From Opisthocomus hoazin (Eukaryota > Chordata > Aves > Opisthocomiformes > Opisthocomidae), in NCBI RefSeq assembly GCF_030867145.1, contig NC_134418.1:3220802-3284801 (forward strand): a DNA stretch of 64,000 nucleotides. The letters are read 5' to 3'. Below are positions 1 through 12,400 of this stretch, piece after piece. Both the position numbers and the translations under genes were made by a program. Every line of letters begins with the position of its first letter. Positions within the stretch are counted from its first letter, which is position 1. A model generated the notes under the pieces. The model was not told where the DNA came from. It ran no database searches and saw only the letters and a list, made by a program, of their open reading frames with translations.

Positions 1-1345
1 GCCAGCACGAATGTGTGTGTGTTAGCTCTGCTGCAAGGGGCTCGTATTCCCCCAAATTTGGGGGTGGAGAGGAGGAGAGATGCAGTGTGCTTCGGGGCTT
101 TTGTTGCCTGACTGCCCAGGTAGGGAGTTACAGTGTATTGGTTGGTGCTTCACAGTGGGCTTTCAGAGAATGCTTTTGAAGTATCTTGTTTCTTTCCTTG
201 GTTTGGCCATCATTTGTGTAAGGGCTGTAGCATGCTGGTAACTTCTGCAGTCCAAACTCCCCACAGGCACTGGAGAAATCCCTGCTTATCCCTCAGCCTG
301 GATGGGAAAGAAATAGTAGTTGTGATGCTGACCTAGGTGTTCCTCTTGTGCATTTGCTGCTTTTCTTTAATGGCACATCTACAGTACTGGAGTATGAGGG
401 ACCTTCGCCCAGATCCTCTTCTCTGCTAGGGCTTTCTGCCCTCCTGTTTCCTTACTCAGAGATGCTGACATGCGAGTAATCCTGTCTGTAGAACACCTCT
501 AAACTCCTTATCTCAGGCCTGAATTGTGCTGGCTGATGCTGGAAATCGGGGCATGGTGCTACCAGCAGGACTGGGTGTTGGGTTTTGGAACAGGGAAGAC
601 GAACTGCAGTGGGAAATCTGTCTGCTAAAACATACTTGTTTTCTGTCAGTTCAGCTGCTTCCATCCCCACCACATGAGCTGTCCCTCAGTGCTCCCTGAA
701 GCTTTGGCTGCTTGGCTATGGTAGGCTGCCGTTGTGTACAGCTACTGTCTTTAAAACTGAAGCTCTGCATCTCCTAAGTGCACCAGTAACTTCTGCCTTG
801 TGTCATGCTTCAACCCCAGCCAGCAACTCAGCCCCACGCAGCTGCTCACTCACTCCCTCCAGCGGAGTGGGGGAGAGAGTCAGAAAGGTGAAAGTGAGAA
901 GGCTCCTGGGTTGAGATAAACAATTTAACAGGTAAAGCAAAAGCCACATGTACAAGCAAGGAATTCACTTGCTACTTCCCACTGGCAGGCAGGTGTTCAG
1001 CCATCTCCAGGAAAGCAGGGTTCAATCATGTGTAATGGTTACTTGGGAAGACAAATGTCATCCCCCACTTCCTTCTTCTTTCCATTTCTTTCTTCACATT
1101 GCTGAGCATGACATCGTATGGCATGGAATATCCCTTTGGTCTGTTGGGGTCAGCTGTCCTGACTGTTTTCCCTCCCAACTCCTTGTGCTCCCCCAGCCTC
1201 CTCGCTGGTGGTGTGGGGTGAGGAGCAGAAAAGACCTTGACGCTGTGTGAGAACTGCTCAGCAATAATAAAAGCATCACTGTGCTATCATCGCTGTTATC
1301 AGTACAAATCCAAAACACAGCCCCATGCTAACTACTATGAAGAAA
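1..1345. other. Non-coding left end, possibly 3' UTR sequence
   Basis: No open reading frame here looks like a conserved protein, and the longest is about 100 codons. A plus-strand AATAAA lies at 1266-1271, followed by a mildly GT-rich stretch, so the segment could be the 3' UTR of a plus-strand gene that starts left of the window. That is inference from the signal alone; an intergenic origin is equally possible. Confidence 0.25.
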
Positions 1346-1351
1346 ATTAAC

Positions 1352-1357
1352 TTTATT
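1352..1357 (-). terminator. Candidate minus-strand poly(A) signal
   Basis: The plus strand reads TTTATT, which is AATAAA on the minus strand. Beyond it in the minus direction lies a GT-rich stretch (GCTGTGTTTTGG, about 1316-1327), as expected of a downstream cleavage element. About 200 bases upstream in the minus direction, a minus-strand reading frame of 71 codons ends at 1556. That frame resembles no protein I know and may be chance. The signal would fit the last exon of a minus-strand gene. Confidence 0.3.
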
Positions 1358-3379
1358 CAACAAAAATGGCACACCTTCCTCAGCACTTTCCACGCTTCTT
1401 GTGCTCTGAGCCTTAAAAGCAGATCAATGTTTAATATGCAACCTGGGACAAACATGGGTGCCAAACTTTGAGATGAACAAAGTGGATGACCAGCTTACCC
1501 CCTCCACCCCACTAACTGGTCACTTCAAATCCAAACTATACTTGTTGATGGAAACTTAACTTGCTCTTGGCGTTTTGGGTGGGCTGAGTATCTCCCTGAT
1601 AAGCCCTTGAAGGGTCTTGCTTGCAGTAATGTTCCTTGGTGCTTGGTGTGGGCGGACAGCGCTGAACTCGCAACAGAGCTCCATGGTAACAAGCAATGGG
1701 ATTAACAAGAAAAATAGCCAGTTCTCCTGCTTGCTAGCTCTTATAAAATAGCCTTGCAGCTGGAGGAGCATGTGACTAGATCAGGTGTAACCTGGCTTCA
1801 GACTGAAGTAGCCACTACCACCAGTTTGTGGACCTACACCCTAAGTCTTGCTCTTCTAATTTGCTCTCAGGGTGGGGGTGTTGTCTGCTCTGCAGGGCTT
1901 CTCTGGAGCTGGAGTAAGTTCAGAAAGGGACCAAGAAAGAGCAGGCTGTGAGCACAGTGATAGGCTTCTATTTCTGTGCTTGAATTGAGGACTTCCCTTA
2001 CATACCAGCAGATCTCTACCTGAAGGTGAACACCTCTGGGTTGGAAGAGACAAGTCCTTGTCTACCAAAGATGCTGTCCAGTACCTAGAACCTGGCCGGG
2101 GCTTTGGCTAACCAGAGAGTGCAAGAGCTGTCTCTAGGTCACAGACTTCAGAGGCTTTCTACTGGCAGTGCATTTCAAATATTAGGTTGCTTCAGCTTTT
2201 AACCCTCCTAAAGGAAAGGAGTCCTCAGGCTCTTACCTCTTGCATATTAGAGTTGTATGACTATAATCTACTAGGAAAAATAAGTGGGACCACAAGGCAT
2301 AGCTATGGATGTGTTTAGGTACAGAAACTTGAGCCTGGCTTTGTCCTAGGTTTGGGGTAAACAGTATAGAATGAGCTTCAGAGGGGTCTGGGCATCAGTT
2401 TCCATCATTATCAGCTGTTGAACTTGGGAATCCATGCCCCTCTGAAATAGGCAGCTCCTGTAACTACTGATCAGTGTTCTAGTTCAAATTTCAGAGCACA
2501 CCCCAGATATAAGTGCTTGGATGCTGCTGGCAAGGGAAACTGTTGGAAGTCCTTCATGCCCCTGGTGGGCCCAATGGATAGGGAGTCTCTGGTACATCTG
2601 GCCATGTCTCCATGTTGTGTGGTAGTATGGGGAGAAGGAGGAGGTCAAGAATAAACATGGGCAAGGAAAGGACTATTTAAGCATCCCCCACACAGAGGAG
2701 GGGGAATCATTTTGCTTACTGAAGTTCTACAAGCAGTAACAGAATTCAGTTCTTGATTTTCATTTAATAACTTAATTTGTGCAGAGTAGAGAAACAGTTA
2801 ACCTGAGTGATGGTAACTCTGCTGATGAAGCATTAAATACTGTTTCTGACAAGTTAAGACTCTCTTGTTCTGATAATGAGGATCTCCTAGGCTAGCTGGA
2901 CAAGGCACAGTACTGCTCCCCACTGCATTCAGTTTAAATATATGCATGACTCCCATCTTGATAATTAGGGGTTGAAAACTGTACAGATAAGGTACCTCAG
3001 CTGGAAAGGCACTTGGAAGAGAGACCCTATCTATATGAAAAACTTCAGTGATTTTTCCCTACTGAATTATCTTTGCTTTTCTTAAAATGGCTTTTTTTGA
3101 GTGCTTCATGATGGCACTGAAATAACACTTTATCTCAAAAGTACTGAGTGTGCACTAAATTCTGCCGTAACTACTAGGAAACAAAACTTCTGGCTATTGG
3201 CAGAAAATGAACGCGATGCTTTTGTATTTGAGTCATTTACTACCTAAAATAGTAAAAGATGGGGGTCTGGCAGACAGTGTGACACATATCTAGTAAGGAG
3301 ACTAATACAGACAGGCACAGGAAGCTTGAAATGAGGAGTACTAATTCTCTGCGGCAGGTTTCTATCCACATGACTATCT
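1358..3379. other. Non-coding stretch, nothing recognised
   Basis: The sequence is A/T-leaning with frequent stops in all frames. I see no splice-bounded exon, RNA gene or repeat apart from the possible terminal exon at its left edge. Confidence 0.4.
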
Positions 3380-3473
3380 CACAGAATCACAGAATGGTTG
3401 GGTTTGGAAGGGACCTCTGTGGGTCATCCAGTCCAACCCTCTTGCCGAAGCAGGGTCACCCAGAGCAGGCTGC
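3380..3473 (-). mobile_element. CR1 LINE fragment, 3' tail only
   Basis: On the plus strand the segment opens with CACAGAATCACAGAATGG and continues with GGAAGGGACCTCTGTGGGTC. This is the reverse complement of the CR1 3' end, whose tail consists of ATTCTGTG-type units. Only about 94 bases remain, so the copy is severely 5'-truncated, which is usual for CR1. It ends where the match is lost, after GAGCAGGCTGC. It holds no coding sequence. Confidence 0.9.
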
Positions 3474-6400
3474 TTAAAAATTAGATGTCTAAGCTGGTCA
3501 TCCTAGGGTTCCTGTATTGTTTTGGATCTATAAACACCTCCTGAGGGCAATTCATCTGGCTTTTCTTACACATTTATCTTTGGCTGTAATGAAACAACCT
3601 CTGGAGGTGCCTGTTCTTCTGTATTGATCACAAGGAAAGCCTGACATGACCAACCCAGATTAGGCATCATCTCGCTTTCAGGACACCTAAATCTGGAAAG
3701 ATGAACCTTGCCCTAACTAGAATGGCAGAAAATGCCCCCCAGCCCTGTTACTGAGATACCTATGATCATCTCTGTGTCAGATCCCCAGGTATCTGCTGAC
3801 TCTTGGACATTGTTCATGGGCAAATGAGACCATGTCTTTATCACAGAATCTCGAGTAATTTTCAGCTGTAGCTCTTGTCTCAGATTCTTCTATGTGCATG
3901 CATCAAATTGTAAATGGTGTTCCAGAGACTGGGAAATGTACTGCAGGGAAGGGACATATCCACACTGCAAAGTGGATTCTTCACCCAGCAGATAAGGGTT
4001 TATAACCAGAATTGCCAAAATGCAAAGATAGGGACTAGCCGCATGAGGGTGTTATTTGTTTTGCTCAAGCTGCTTTTCGTTAAGCAAAAAACTTTTTCTT
4101 AAGCAAATCTTTGGCAGAAGGGAAGAATAGATTTCTTTAAATACCAAAGTTTTTAGCTTAACTGATAGCCTCACCAGTTCATCAGCACTGTGTATTTGTG
4201 GGTGACAGTTCCTTTCTCCTGAAAGAAGGATAGTACGGGTAGTGATTACATATCTTGGTTTTGTTTTTTCTGCATCCCTATGACTTTAGCCTCTTTTTGT
4301 CAGCTGATAGCGGTGTCTTGTTAGCTTTGTTTACCTTCTTCCCTTTTAGAAATCACTGCATTTTTCAGCTCCTCTAGCAAGTTGATAAACAGATTCATCA
4401 TTAATTCTTACTGTATTTCTGTGCTGATACTTGCACATCCTTGCACATGTTGAGTGTACCTTGTTCTCATTGCTGATTTTTTTTTTTTTTTCTGGAGGTA
4501 CTACAGCACCACAAGTCCCTCTCCGCTTTTTCTCTAGCTGCTGTTAGCTGGAAGGGGGAATTCATCTCTCTTCATGCTGACAGATACATCACTAAGTTGT
4601 CACTCCACTGCAGAACTAAAAATCTGTCTCTGATGTGTGAAACTAACTATCAGCCTGAGCTCGGCATAGGTCAGTCTTCATCTGTGGCACTCTCTTCATC
4701 ACCAAATGCCCCAACCCTCCTTTTCAAGGGTTTCCTGTACACTACAGGTCTCTCTTACCTTGTTCACCGTCTCTGAGGCATAGCTTTTGTCCACTCTGAT
4801 TTCCACCTCCTAGAAGGTGGATTGCTTACCGATCTAGATATGTGGGGTTTTTATCTTCAGGTATCTGCTCACGGTGTTTCTCTCTTGCTATACGTGTACC
4901 TTACCTGGGAGGCTGGGTAATTATGAGGTCCTTTTAGAGCTGGGACAGTGTTCATCAGGAATGACACTTGACTCTGAAAACAAAGCAGTTGGAAGCTAAG
5001 CCTCTTGAGAAAGCCTAATTGCTTAGAAATTGGAGTAGCTTTGCTTTCATCTTCAAGAGGCAATAGGTGACAACTCTGTTGCAAATTAATCAGAGTTTGT
5101 GCATAGAATGTCAAGAAACGACATGCCTTGATCCTGCAATGCCTTGACTAGCTGCCCTTAACTCTTTGCACTTGGTACCACCCACATCATTGATGCTGTG
5201 TCGTTAAAGTTCAACAGAAGCTCTTTAGAGGATTGGGGTCTGTGCAGTGTAAGTATTTCCCCATGAGGCAGAGAAAGTGGTGTCCCTTAGCAAAATGTGT
5301 TTGCAAAACTTCTGCTAGAGATCCTAAGGCTTGGTCTGGGATGAGTGACTTCATCCCTGGTCAAATTCCAGCTGAGTTCTGCCTGCTGGCAAGCTGCAGG
5401 GGCTCTGGTAGAATGTGGTTGTCCTATGTCATAGGAACACTTAGGTGGATCCTGATGTGTTGATGCCTAATTGCTGCCTTCTGCCAAAAATGGTGGAAGG
5501 TGTGATATAGGTACTGTGTGCAGCAGTGCAAGGATTCTTGGAGGGGAAGAGGTCTGTGGGGGTAACTGACCCTGACTCAAATTTTGCACACAGATAAAAA
5601 TGAACTGCAGAGGATTCAAATGTCATGAATGTGCCATGGTCACTTGCTCTCTCCAGCTTTGCAGATGAGAGAATGTGAGAATGACATGCTGTTGGAGGAG
5701 TCATAAAGGGTAGACCGCTTTGATATTTAAATATGCATCTGGGGAGGTGGGTAGTTGTGTGTCTTGGAGAAAAATGCAAGTTTATTTGCTTGCTTGGATG
5801 GTTGTTCAACCACCACTTGTAGTGTGAAATACGAATTTGGAGAGCAACTAACAGAATGGCTCCAGTGACAGCAGGCAGATGTGGGGTGGGGCATGGTGCC
5901 TCTGATGCCTGGTGAATGAGCTCTGTTTTACAGGCTGGATACAGAAATGCAACTACGCATGCACATCCTCTGTAACCCGTACAAGGCCTTTGGCTGGTGG
6001 TTTCTGACTTGATTGCCACTTTAGTTATATGGAGCATGCTTGTGTGAAAGAATTGAGTGGAACCTTGAAAACAGTGTCCTGGGGAGCAGCGCTGCAAGTT
6101 TGGACTTGTTTTTCCTTTCTGACCAGCTTTTGAGGCTTTTCAAGCCTTAGTTGTTGCTTGAGTGTATACGAGTATAATAAGTAGTATAAAAGCAAAGAGT
6201 ATGGCTTTTACCTCCATGGGGTGAGAAGGAGCAACCTTGTCCCCAGGGTGACAAGCCATCGGCAGCTCTTCACACAGTTACACCTGGGATGGGGTGACAG
6301 GGTGTGATCTACCTGACACAGGGCTGGATGACCACCTGGAAGAGCAGTATGAAACACATCTGTAGTACACCTTCAGATAAAACATACTATATACACATGG

Positions 6401-9400
6401 TTTTAGCTGTATCTAGTGTCTGACTAAGAGCTAGTCTGGCACTGATAGTTTAAAAATGAATTTATGGTAGGATTTTTTTGTACGCTGCCTTACTATGAAT
6501 AAATACAATTGGTCTTCTCTATCCAAGAGCGAGCAAAAGCGGAGCAAGAGATAAAAAAAGTCAACACCCGCCCTATTTTGTCTGAAAACCTCTTACAAGC
6601 TAAATATTGCTGCATGATAGACTGAACTATTTACAAATCTAGTTTCACTGCAGATGAGAGTGGATGGGAAGAAAAAACATCTTTAATATCTCCAATATCT
6701 TTTTGACTTGTGCACAAACGGTGGACAATCCGGAGCACTCAGCTTCAGGTCCGTGGATGCCCTTGACAGGAAAAGGTGAATAACGTCCACCAGCTAGTCT
6801 GTCTGCCCAAACCCCGCTCTGTCGCTGCTTGTAGGTCCCTCTGTGAGAGTGGGTTTAGAAGTCTGAAGTTAAAACCATTCTTGTTGCTCTGGTCACTTGT
6901 ATCTGAGGTAACAATGCTTCCAAAACTAGGAAAGCCTTATGCTCACGAGATGACTTCCTGGGGGATTGTGGTGTAAGCTTTGTGTTAAATGACCGCTAGC
7001 GATGACCTTAGTGAGTGTGTTTGCCAGTGGAAAAGTAAGGGGCAGTTGGCATTTAAAACAGCATTCTAATACTTGCTTATATTACCAGGCATTATCTTAA
7101 TGTAAAAATACTGGTATCATCTGATCATTTACCATTAAATTTTACTTAAGAGTCCCTCCAGGGTAATGCCATATCTATTACACAGCAAAAATAACCTCTC
7201 TTGGGTGTCTGAAATTCCCTACAGGTAGCTGAGCCTTTGGCTCATCCTGTGGGTCATTGCAGCAAGAATCTGTTAACCAAAATCAGCCCGACCCACTTAG
7301 ATCAGCTCTTCCCTCAATGTCATCAGCCTTTTGGGGCTCTCCCTCTCTTGAATAATAGGTGTGACCTTCTGTTCCCTCATCTTCTGAGAAAGCTGGGGAG
7401 AAAGGATCAGCACTGTGGCTTGTGTACCATCAGTGTTGCAGTGTTGCAGACCAGAGGGGTTCCCTATTTTCCTCTCTGCTGGCAGTGCTGGTGTGGCTTT
7501 GGGATGTTCTGTTCTGCTCTGTCAGCACCCTTCACCTGCAAAATGAGGGAGGATGACTGTGTTGAGGAAGGTTTTTCTGTAACAGGGCATCTCCTTCGCA
7601 GAGTACAAGAGGGATGCGCTATATGTGGTCGCTCATCTTGCGTGAGCCTTCAGTTAGTGCACCTAAAGCATTCCTTCCACCCTTCTGGCAGTGGTGTTTC
7701 TTTCAATCCAAATGAACTTTGAGAAGAAATGCAAAACAGCTCTTTGAAATCAAAGCTTCTTAAGGTTAAAGCACTGCAAAAGTCATGTTGGATTGAAAGA
7801 TAGGTCTGTGCCTGCAAAATCCCCTTAAGAAGTCTCCCATGTGAGTAAATTCTGATTATTAAAAAAAAAACCTAAAATTAACCCCTGTGATAAACACCCC
7901 ATGTTACAACTGGAGAACAAATTTATCTTTTTCTGAGTGTTTAATTCCTCATGTCTCTCTCCCTTGAGACATGGCCTGGCAAATTATAGCAGATGTGAGA
8001 GAGTTTTGAACTTGGGCTACAGCAACTTTTTTTTGGCTAAATGGCCAGTTTCACATCTGACAAATTATTAACTCGGGGTGTGTGAAAACAAATTCAGAAC
8101 TTATCCATCCACAATCCAAAAGGGCAGGAGTTCAGGCCCACTTCAGAGGGCTTTTAGTCGAGCCCTTCTCCTTATGGGTTGGGTGGCCAAATCATACTGC
8201 AAGCCTGCAGGCGAAGGTAGTGGTGTAGAGGTGGCATGAGAAGTGGCTGTGATAATGATGTGTGAGGTTGGCGAGGTTGCAAGGGCTAAATCATGTGTGT
8301 AATCTCACAGGAGACTTTGCTATGGAACAACAGATGTCATAGCAAGGCCAAGAGGAATGCTAGCCAGAACTGAGCGGAGCAGACCATACGTACCTATTCT
8401 GGACTTCATTTTGTTGGCTCACAAAAGCATGGCTGCTGCATGGTGGTCGGAGTTCTTCCTCGCACTGTCCTTGTTTATGGCTATATAAACATGATGTCCC
8501 TAGAAAAGCCTCTGACACTCAAAGGCGCTCATGCTGGGAGATGTCAGCTCTGAAATATTCTTTTAGGAAAAAAAAAAGCAGAACTCTGCAATTAGATTCA
8601 GTCAAATTCAAGATGTGCGGAGCAGGATTCCTATGGTGCAGGGCATGCTGTGCTGTGTATTCTGCTGGGGCTTCCTTTCTTATTAAATGACTTAACAGAA
8701 GGAAGTCATAACCCGCTCAGTGTTCCCTCTTTTGTCTGGAAGAGTTAACTTTGCAGCACAAAAACAATCCAGCACAGCAGAATGACTGCATTGAGTGCAA
8801 CGTGGAAATCCATTTGCTTAGAGGGTGGCTTTCTCGGTGGTTTTCCAGAGTGCTTATCTCTAAAGAGAAACTCTAATGCTACTGTAGGGGTCTTTTAGAT
8901 GTAGCAAAGTCCATTTTGAGAAATTCAAGATGTTTATAGTGTGTGACCTCGCTACTGACTGTATTAAAGTGCAGCTACCTACTGAAATGGCCTCGGTCAC
9001 CAGCTTGGCTTTGACCACCCCAGGAGCGAGGGTGTGCGTGCCAGGGTGAAGTGGGCAGGGGATGGGAAACACTTCTCACTAACAAAGTTAGGGAGCAAAA
9101 CAGACTGCACTAAACAAAGTGTTTCCTACTTCTAGAATAAAAACTCTCAGGTTGTCTAAGAGCCTTCTGGTTTCTCCTGAAACCCTACCAAGAGGAAAAT
9201 AACCAGACAGCTTCTCTGGATCCAGCTAGAGAAGTGAAACACACCTGTGGAGGTGGAGGAGATCCATGCAGATGTAAGGTTATAACCAGGAGTCAAGACA
9301 GCTGTTGGCAGCCCTGGTGTCCCTTGCTCTGGAGGAGACAAGCAGAAGCCCACATGATTTCTCCAAGGTCAGCTAGTGCTGTGGTGTTGAATTAAAGGCT

Positions 9401-12400
9401 ACGGAAATTGGGAGAAATCCAGAGAGCAATTTTAAATGAAGACGAGCTAGTTGTAGATTGTCTTTCTGCAGAGCACTTGCTTCTGCATACACCTGGTTAG
9501 ACCTTTTTTGGATCTAGGAAACATTTGGAGATTGCTCAAACTCCTTATATTTTTTTTTTTTTTGGCACTTTAAGAAAGCCTGTTACATATACATACATGC
9601 TTAAATGCAGCAGATTCGCTTGCTTTGTGTGCCTCTGGCTTCCTCCAGATAGCTGAAAACCTAGAGAGTAGGCTTTGAAGGCATGCTCCCGTGCCAGCTA
9701 CTTTCGTATTTCTAAGAACTGAATGCTGTGAGCAGAGCGTGTTTGTGCTGGGAATACTGTGATTGTAAGAAGTGACACCCTTCATTAGGATCTGCCTTAC
9801 AGCCAAACTTGTTCAGTAATAAAATACAGCATTTCTTGCATGCAAATCTTTTTATTTTTGTTTTTCCTCCCATCCCCCTGAGCCAGGAAGCTTAAAGTGA
9901 ATGTGCTGTTCTGAGCTTTCTTCCCTGCTGCTGCAGGTGGGTATAGTCTCTGTCCAAGCCACGGCTCCTCGGTGGGCAATAAAGGAACAGGGGTGAGGGT
10001 GCTGGGCTTATCCGATCAAGGAGTGAGCCACGGGGCATTGAGAAGAGGAGGAAGGATCACCCAGATGTATGGCTGGGACAGAAGAGGCATAAATTTTGCT
10101 CCTGTTGCTCTATTCCCCTCTTGAACTCGGGCAGGCAGCTTTATCTCTGCTTCAACGTTCTCCAACCCTTTTTCCTTTGAAGCCTGGGGGCAGGGGGAAG
10201 CCCCTGCAGGAGTAGGGGTTACTCAGGAGATGCTGAAAGGCCGAACCATTTTTGGACACTATTATCTGTTCTCGTGGCTCTGTTCCTGGTGCCGGAGCGC
10301 AGCCCTTGGGGCTGTCCCTGGACGTGGGTGATTGTAACAAGCTGAGACGAAAGGCGGTGGGGTTTGCCAGCACAAACAGCTTCCCTGGCCGGCTGAGCCA
10401 GGAAGCTGCCGAGCGAGCGCTTCCCCTCGGAGCTCCTTCCGGAGGCAGGGAGCCTTCCTGGCTGGATTTGGAGGACCCATGCGGCACAGCCCTGTGTAAC
10501 TCTTGCAGCATCGGTCTAGCCTTGGGCTGCAGTGGTGAAGGAGGGGAAAAATAAAAAACCCCACTTCTGGGTTAGAATAAAGCAGCAGGTCTGCAGGAGA
10601 CAAGGTGGTTGCAAGGTGGTGGAGTGGCCCGTGGCCGTGGTCTGCCTCCCCCCAGCAGCGGTGGTGATGGCAGGGCTGATCACTAGTGCTGATTTTTGGG
10701 TGGTGAGGCTGGAGGCAAGGCTTGCCCTAGGAAATCTGATCTGCTTGTGTCTTTCTGCCTCTCCCTTGGGTTGAGAGGTCCTGAGCAGGCTGTGAAGCAG
10801 ATGGTGAGAGCTCACCCTAGTGCAAGTTGGCTCTTGGTGCATTGAAACTCACTATTAGCCTGGCAAAGATAAAAGAGAAAAATAGGTGTATCTGAATGGT
10901 GAGTGCCCTGTGGATCAGACAGGTTGCTACATGGTGGAGCACGTACTTGGGGATGAGATTGTCTCATTGCAGGGCTGCAGGGTGGATGGAGGAGCCTTTG
11001 GGAATATCCTGGGTAGCTCCAGCAGCTGGTCCTGCAGCTTCATTCATGTTCCTAGCACAGGTACGCAGGCAGCAGCCCAGGTTGGTCATGTCTGGGATTA
11101 CTAGCCCTCACCAACTCTTGGGAGTTTGGGTTAGCCAGGAGATGTTTGTGAAAAGTAAGTGGAACCCACCCTGAAAATGCTGGTCTTAAACTTTGAAAAG
11201 CTTCCAGCTCTGAGGAGCTGGCTCCAAAGGATGCAGGTAGAAAAGGGTTACTTTTATGTTTTTCTGTGCCAACAAACCATGTTCTGACATTTTAATGGTG
11301 TTAAGAGGAGCTTTTGGCAGCCTTGGGGTCTGCTGGATATTGGGGGCTACCTGGTCATCTCGGACAGATGTGGTGTCCCCAGCCACTTTCCTGGACTCCA
11401 GCACCCACCTCGCACCAGCTCGGTGGTCTGGCAATAGGAATACTCCTCTGAGGGCACTGTCTTTGCTCAGAGCATACAAAAGTCGCTGCTGTAAAGTGTA
11501 GAAGTTTTATGGTCTGTGGGAAGGTTCGTCGCTTGTCCTGTCCTGATCCACCCCCTACTCAGCCTGCTCTCAGGGAGGGTTGACTGAAAACTTGTCTGTG
11601 TGTATCTCCCTCTAATTAGGGAAGCCTTTACCTGCAGGATGCCTGCTTCAAAGCACCTCAGCTGCTTCCCCTAGAGCTCCCCGTTCTGTTTTTCTGGGCT
11701 GCCATACTTTGTGCCTTCCAAAAAAACTCTTCTAGATGGATGAAATCACTGTGCAAATTACCTTGCTTTGGAGCAGACTTGCTGCCACTTCACCCAGTAC
11801 CAAACTTTTCAAAGCCTTTCATGTTCACAGCATGTATTCTGTTAGGATACTAACTGGACAATTATTTAGCTCCCAACTTTAGCTCTGTGGTGCTCTCTTT
11901 TGTACTGTTAATCAACTCTATCTTCATTAAACTCTTCCAGTGTCACTACTGGAGCATAATTCACAGAGCGAAGTGGAGCATAAACTTGTGTTACTAAGGC
12001 AAGTTTGCTTAACCTACCTAAAATAGTCTGTCAAAGTTGTGTTCCTCCAGGCCACCAATAATTCTGCTTGTGCTGCTGAAGACCAGAATGATACTGTGTG
12101 AGCTGATCTTCCCTTGATTTAAGGCCTCTTGCTTACTGAAAGTGCAGTGAGAAGTTTCTGGCTTACCCAGACAATGATGGAGGAAAAGCACTGTGACCTC
12201 TGGCAGGCAAGGAGAGGGTGTCCTCATGTATCCTTGCTCCCCTTGTTCCTTGAAATCTGGCTTGTCTTCCTCTGAAGTGCAGTGCTCCAAAATGCAGAGG
12301 TGCCTGTGCTGCCGTGCAAGCAGCCCTAGGCATCACTGGATGGTCAGAAAGGCAACAGTGAGGGCCAAGGTCAAAAACAGCTTCTGTACAAGAAATAACA

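Noticed and set aside
5441..6097. Minus-strand open frame of 218 codons
   Set aside because: It is unusually long for A/T-leaning DNA, but it has no recognisable domain, repeat or codon bias and no poly(A) signal or promoter of its own. It is probably chance.
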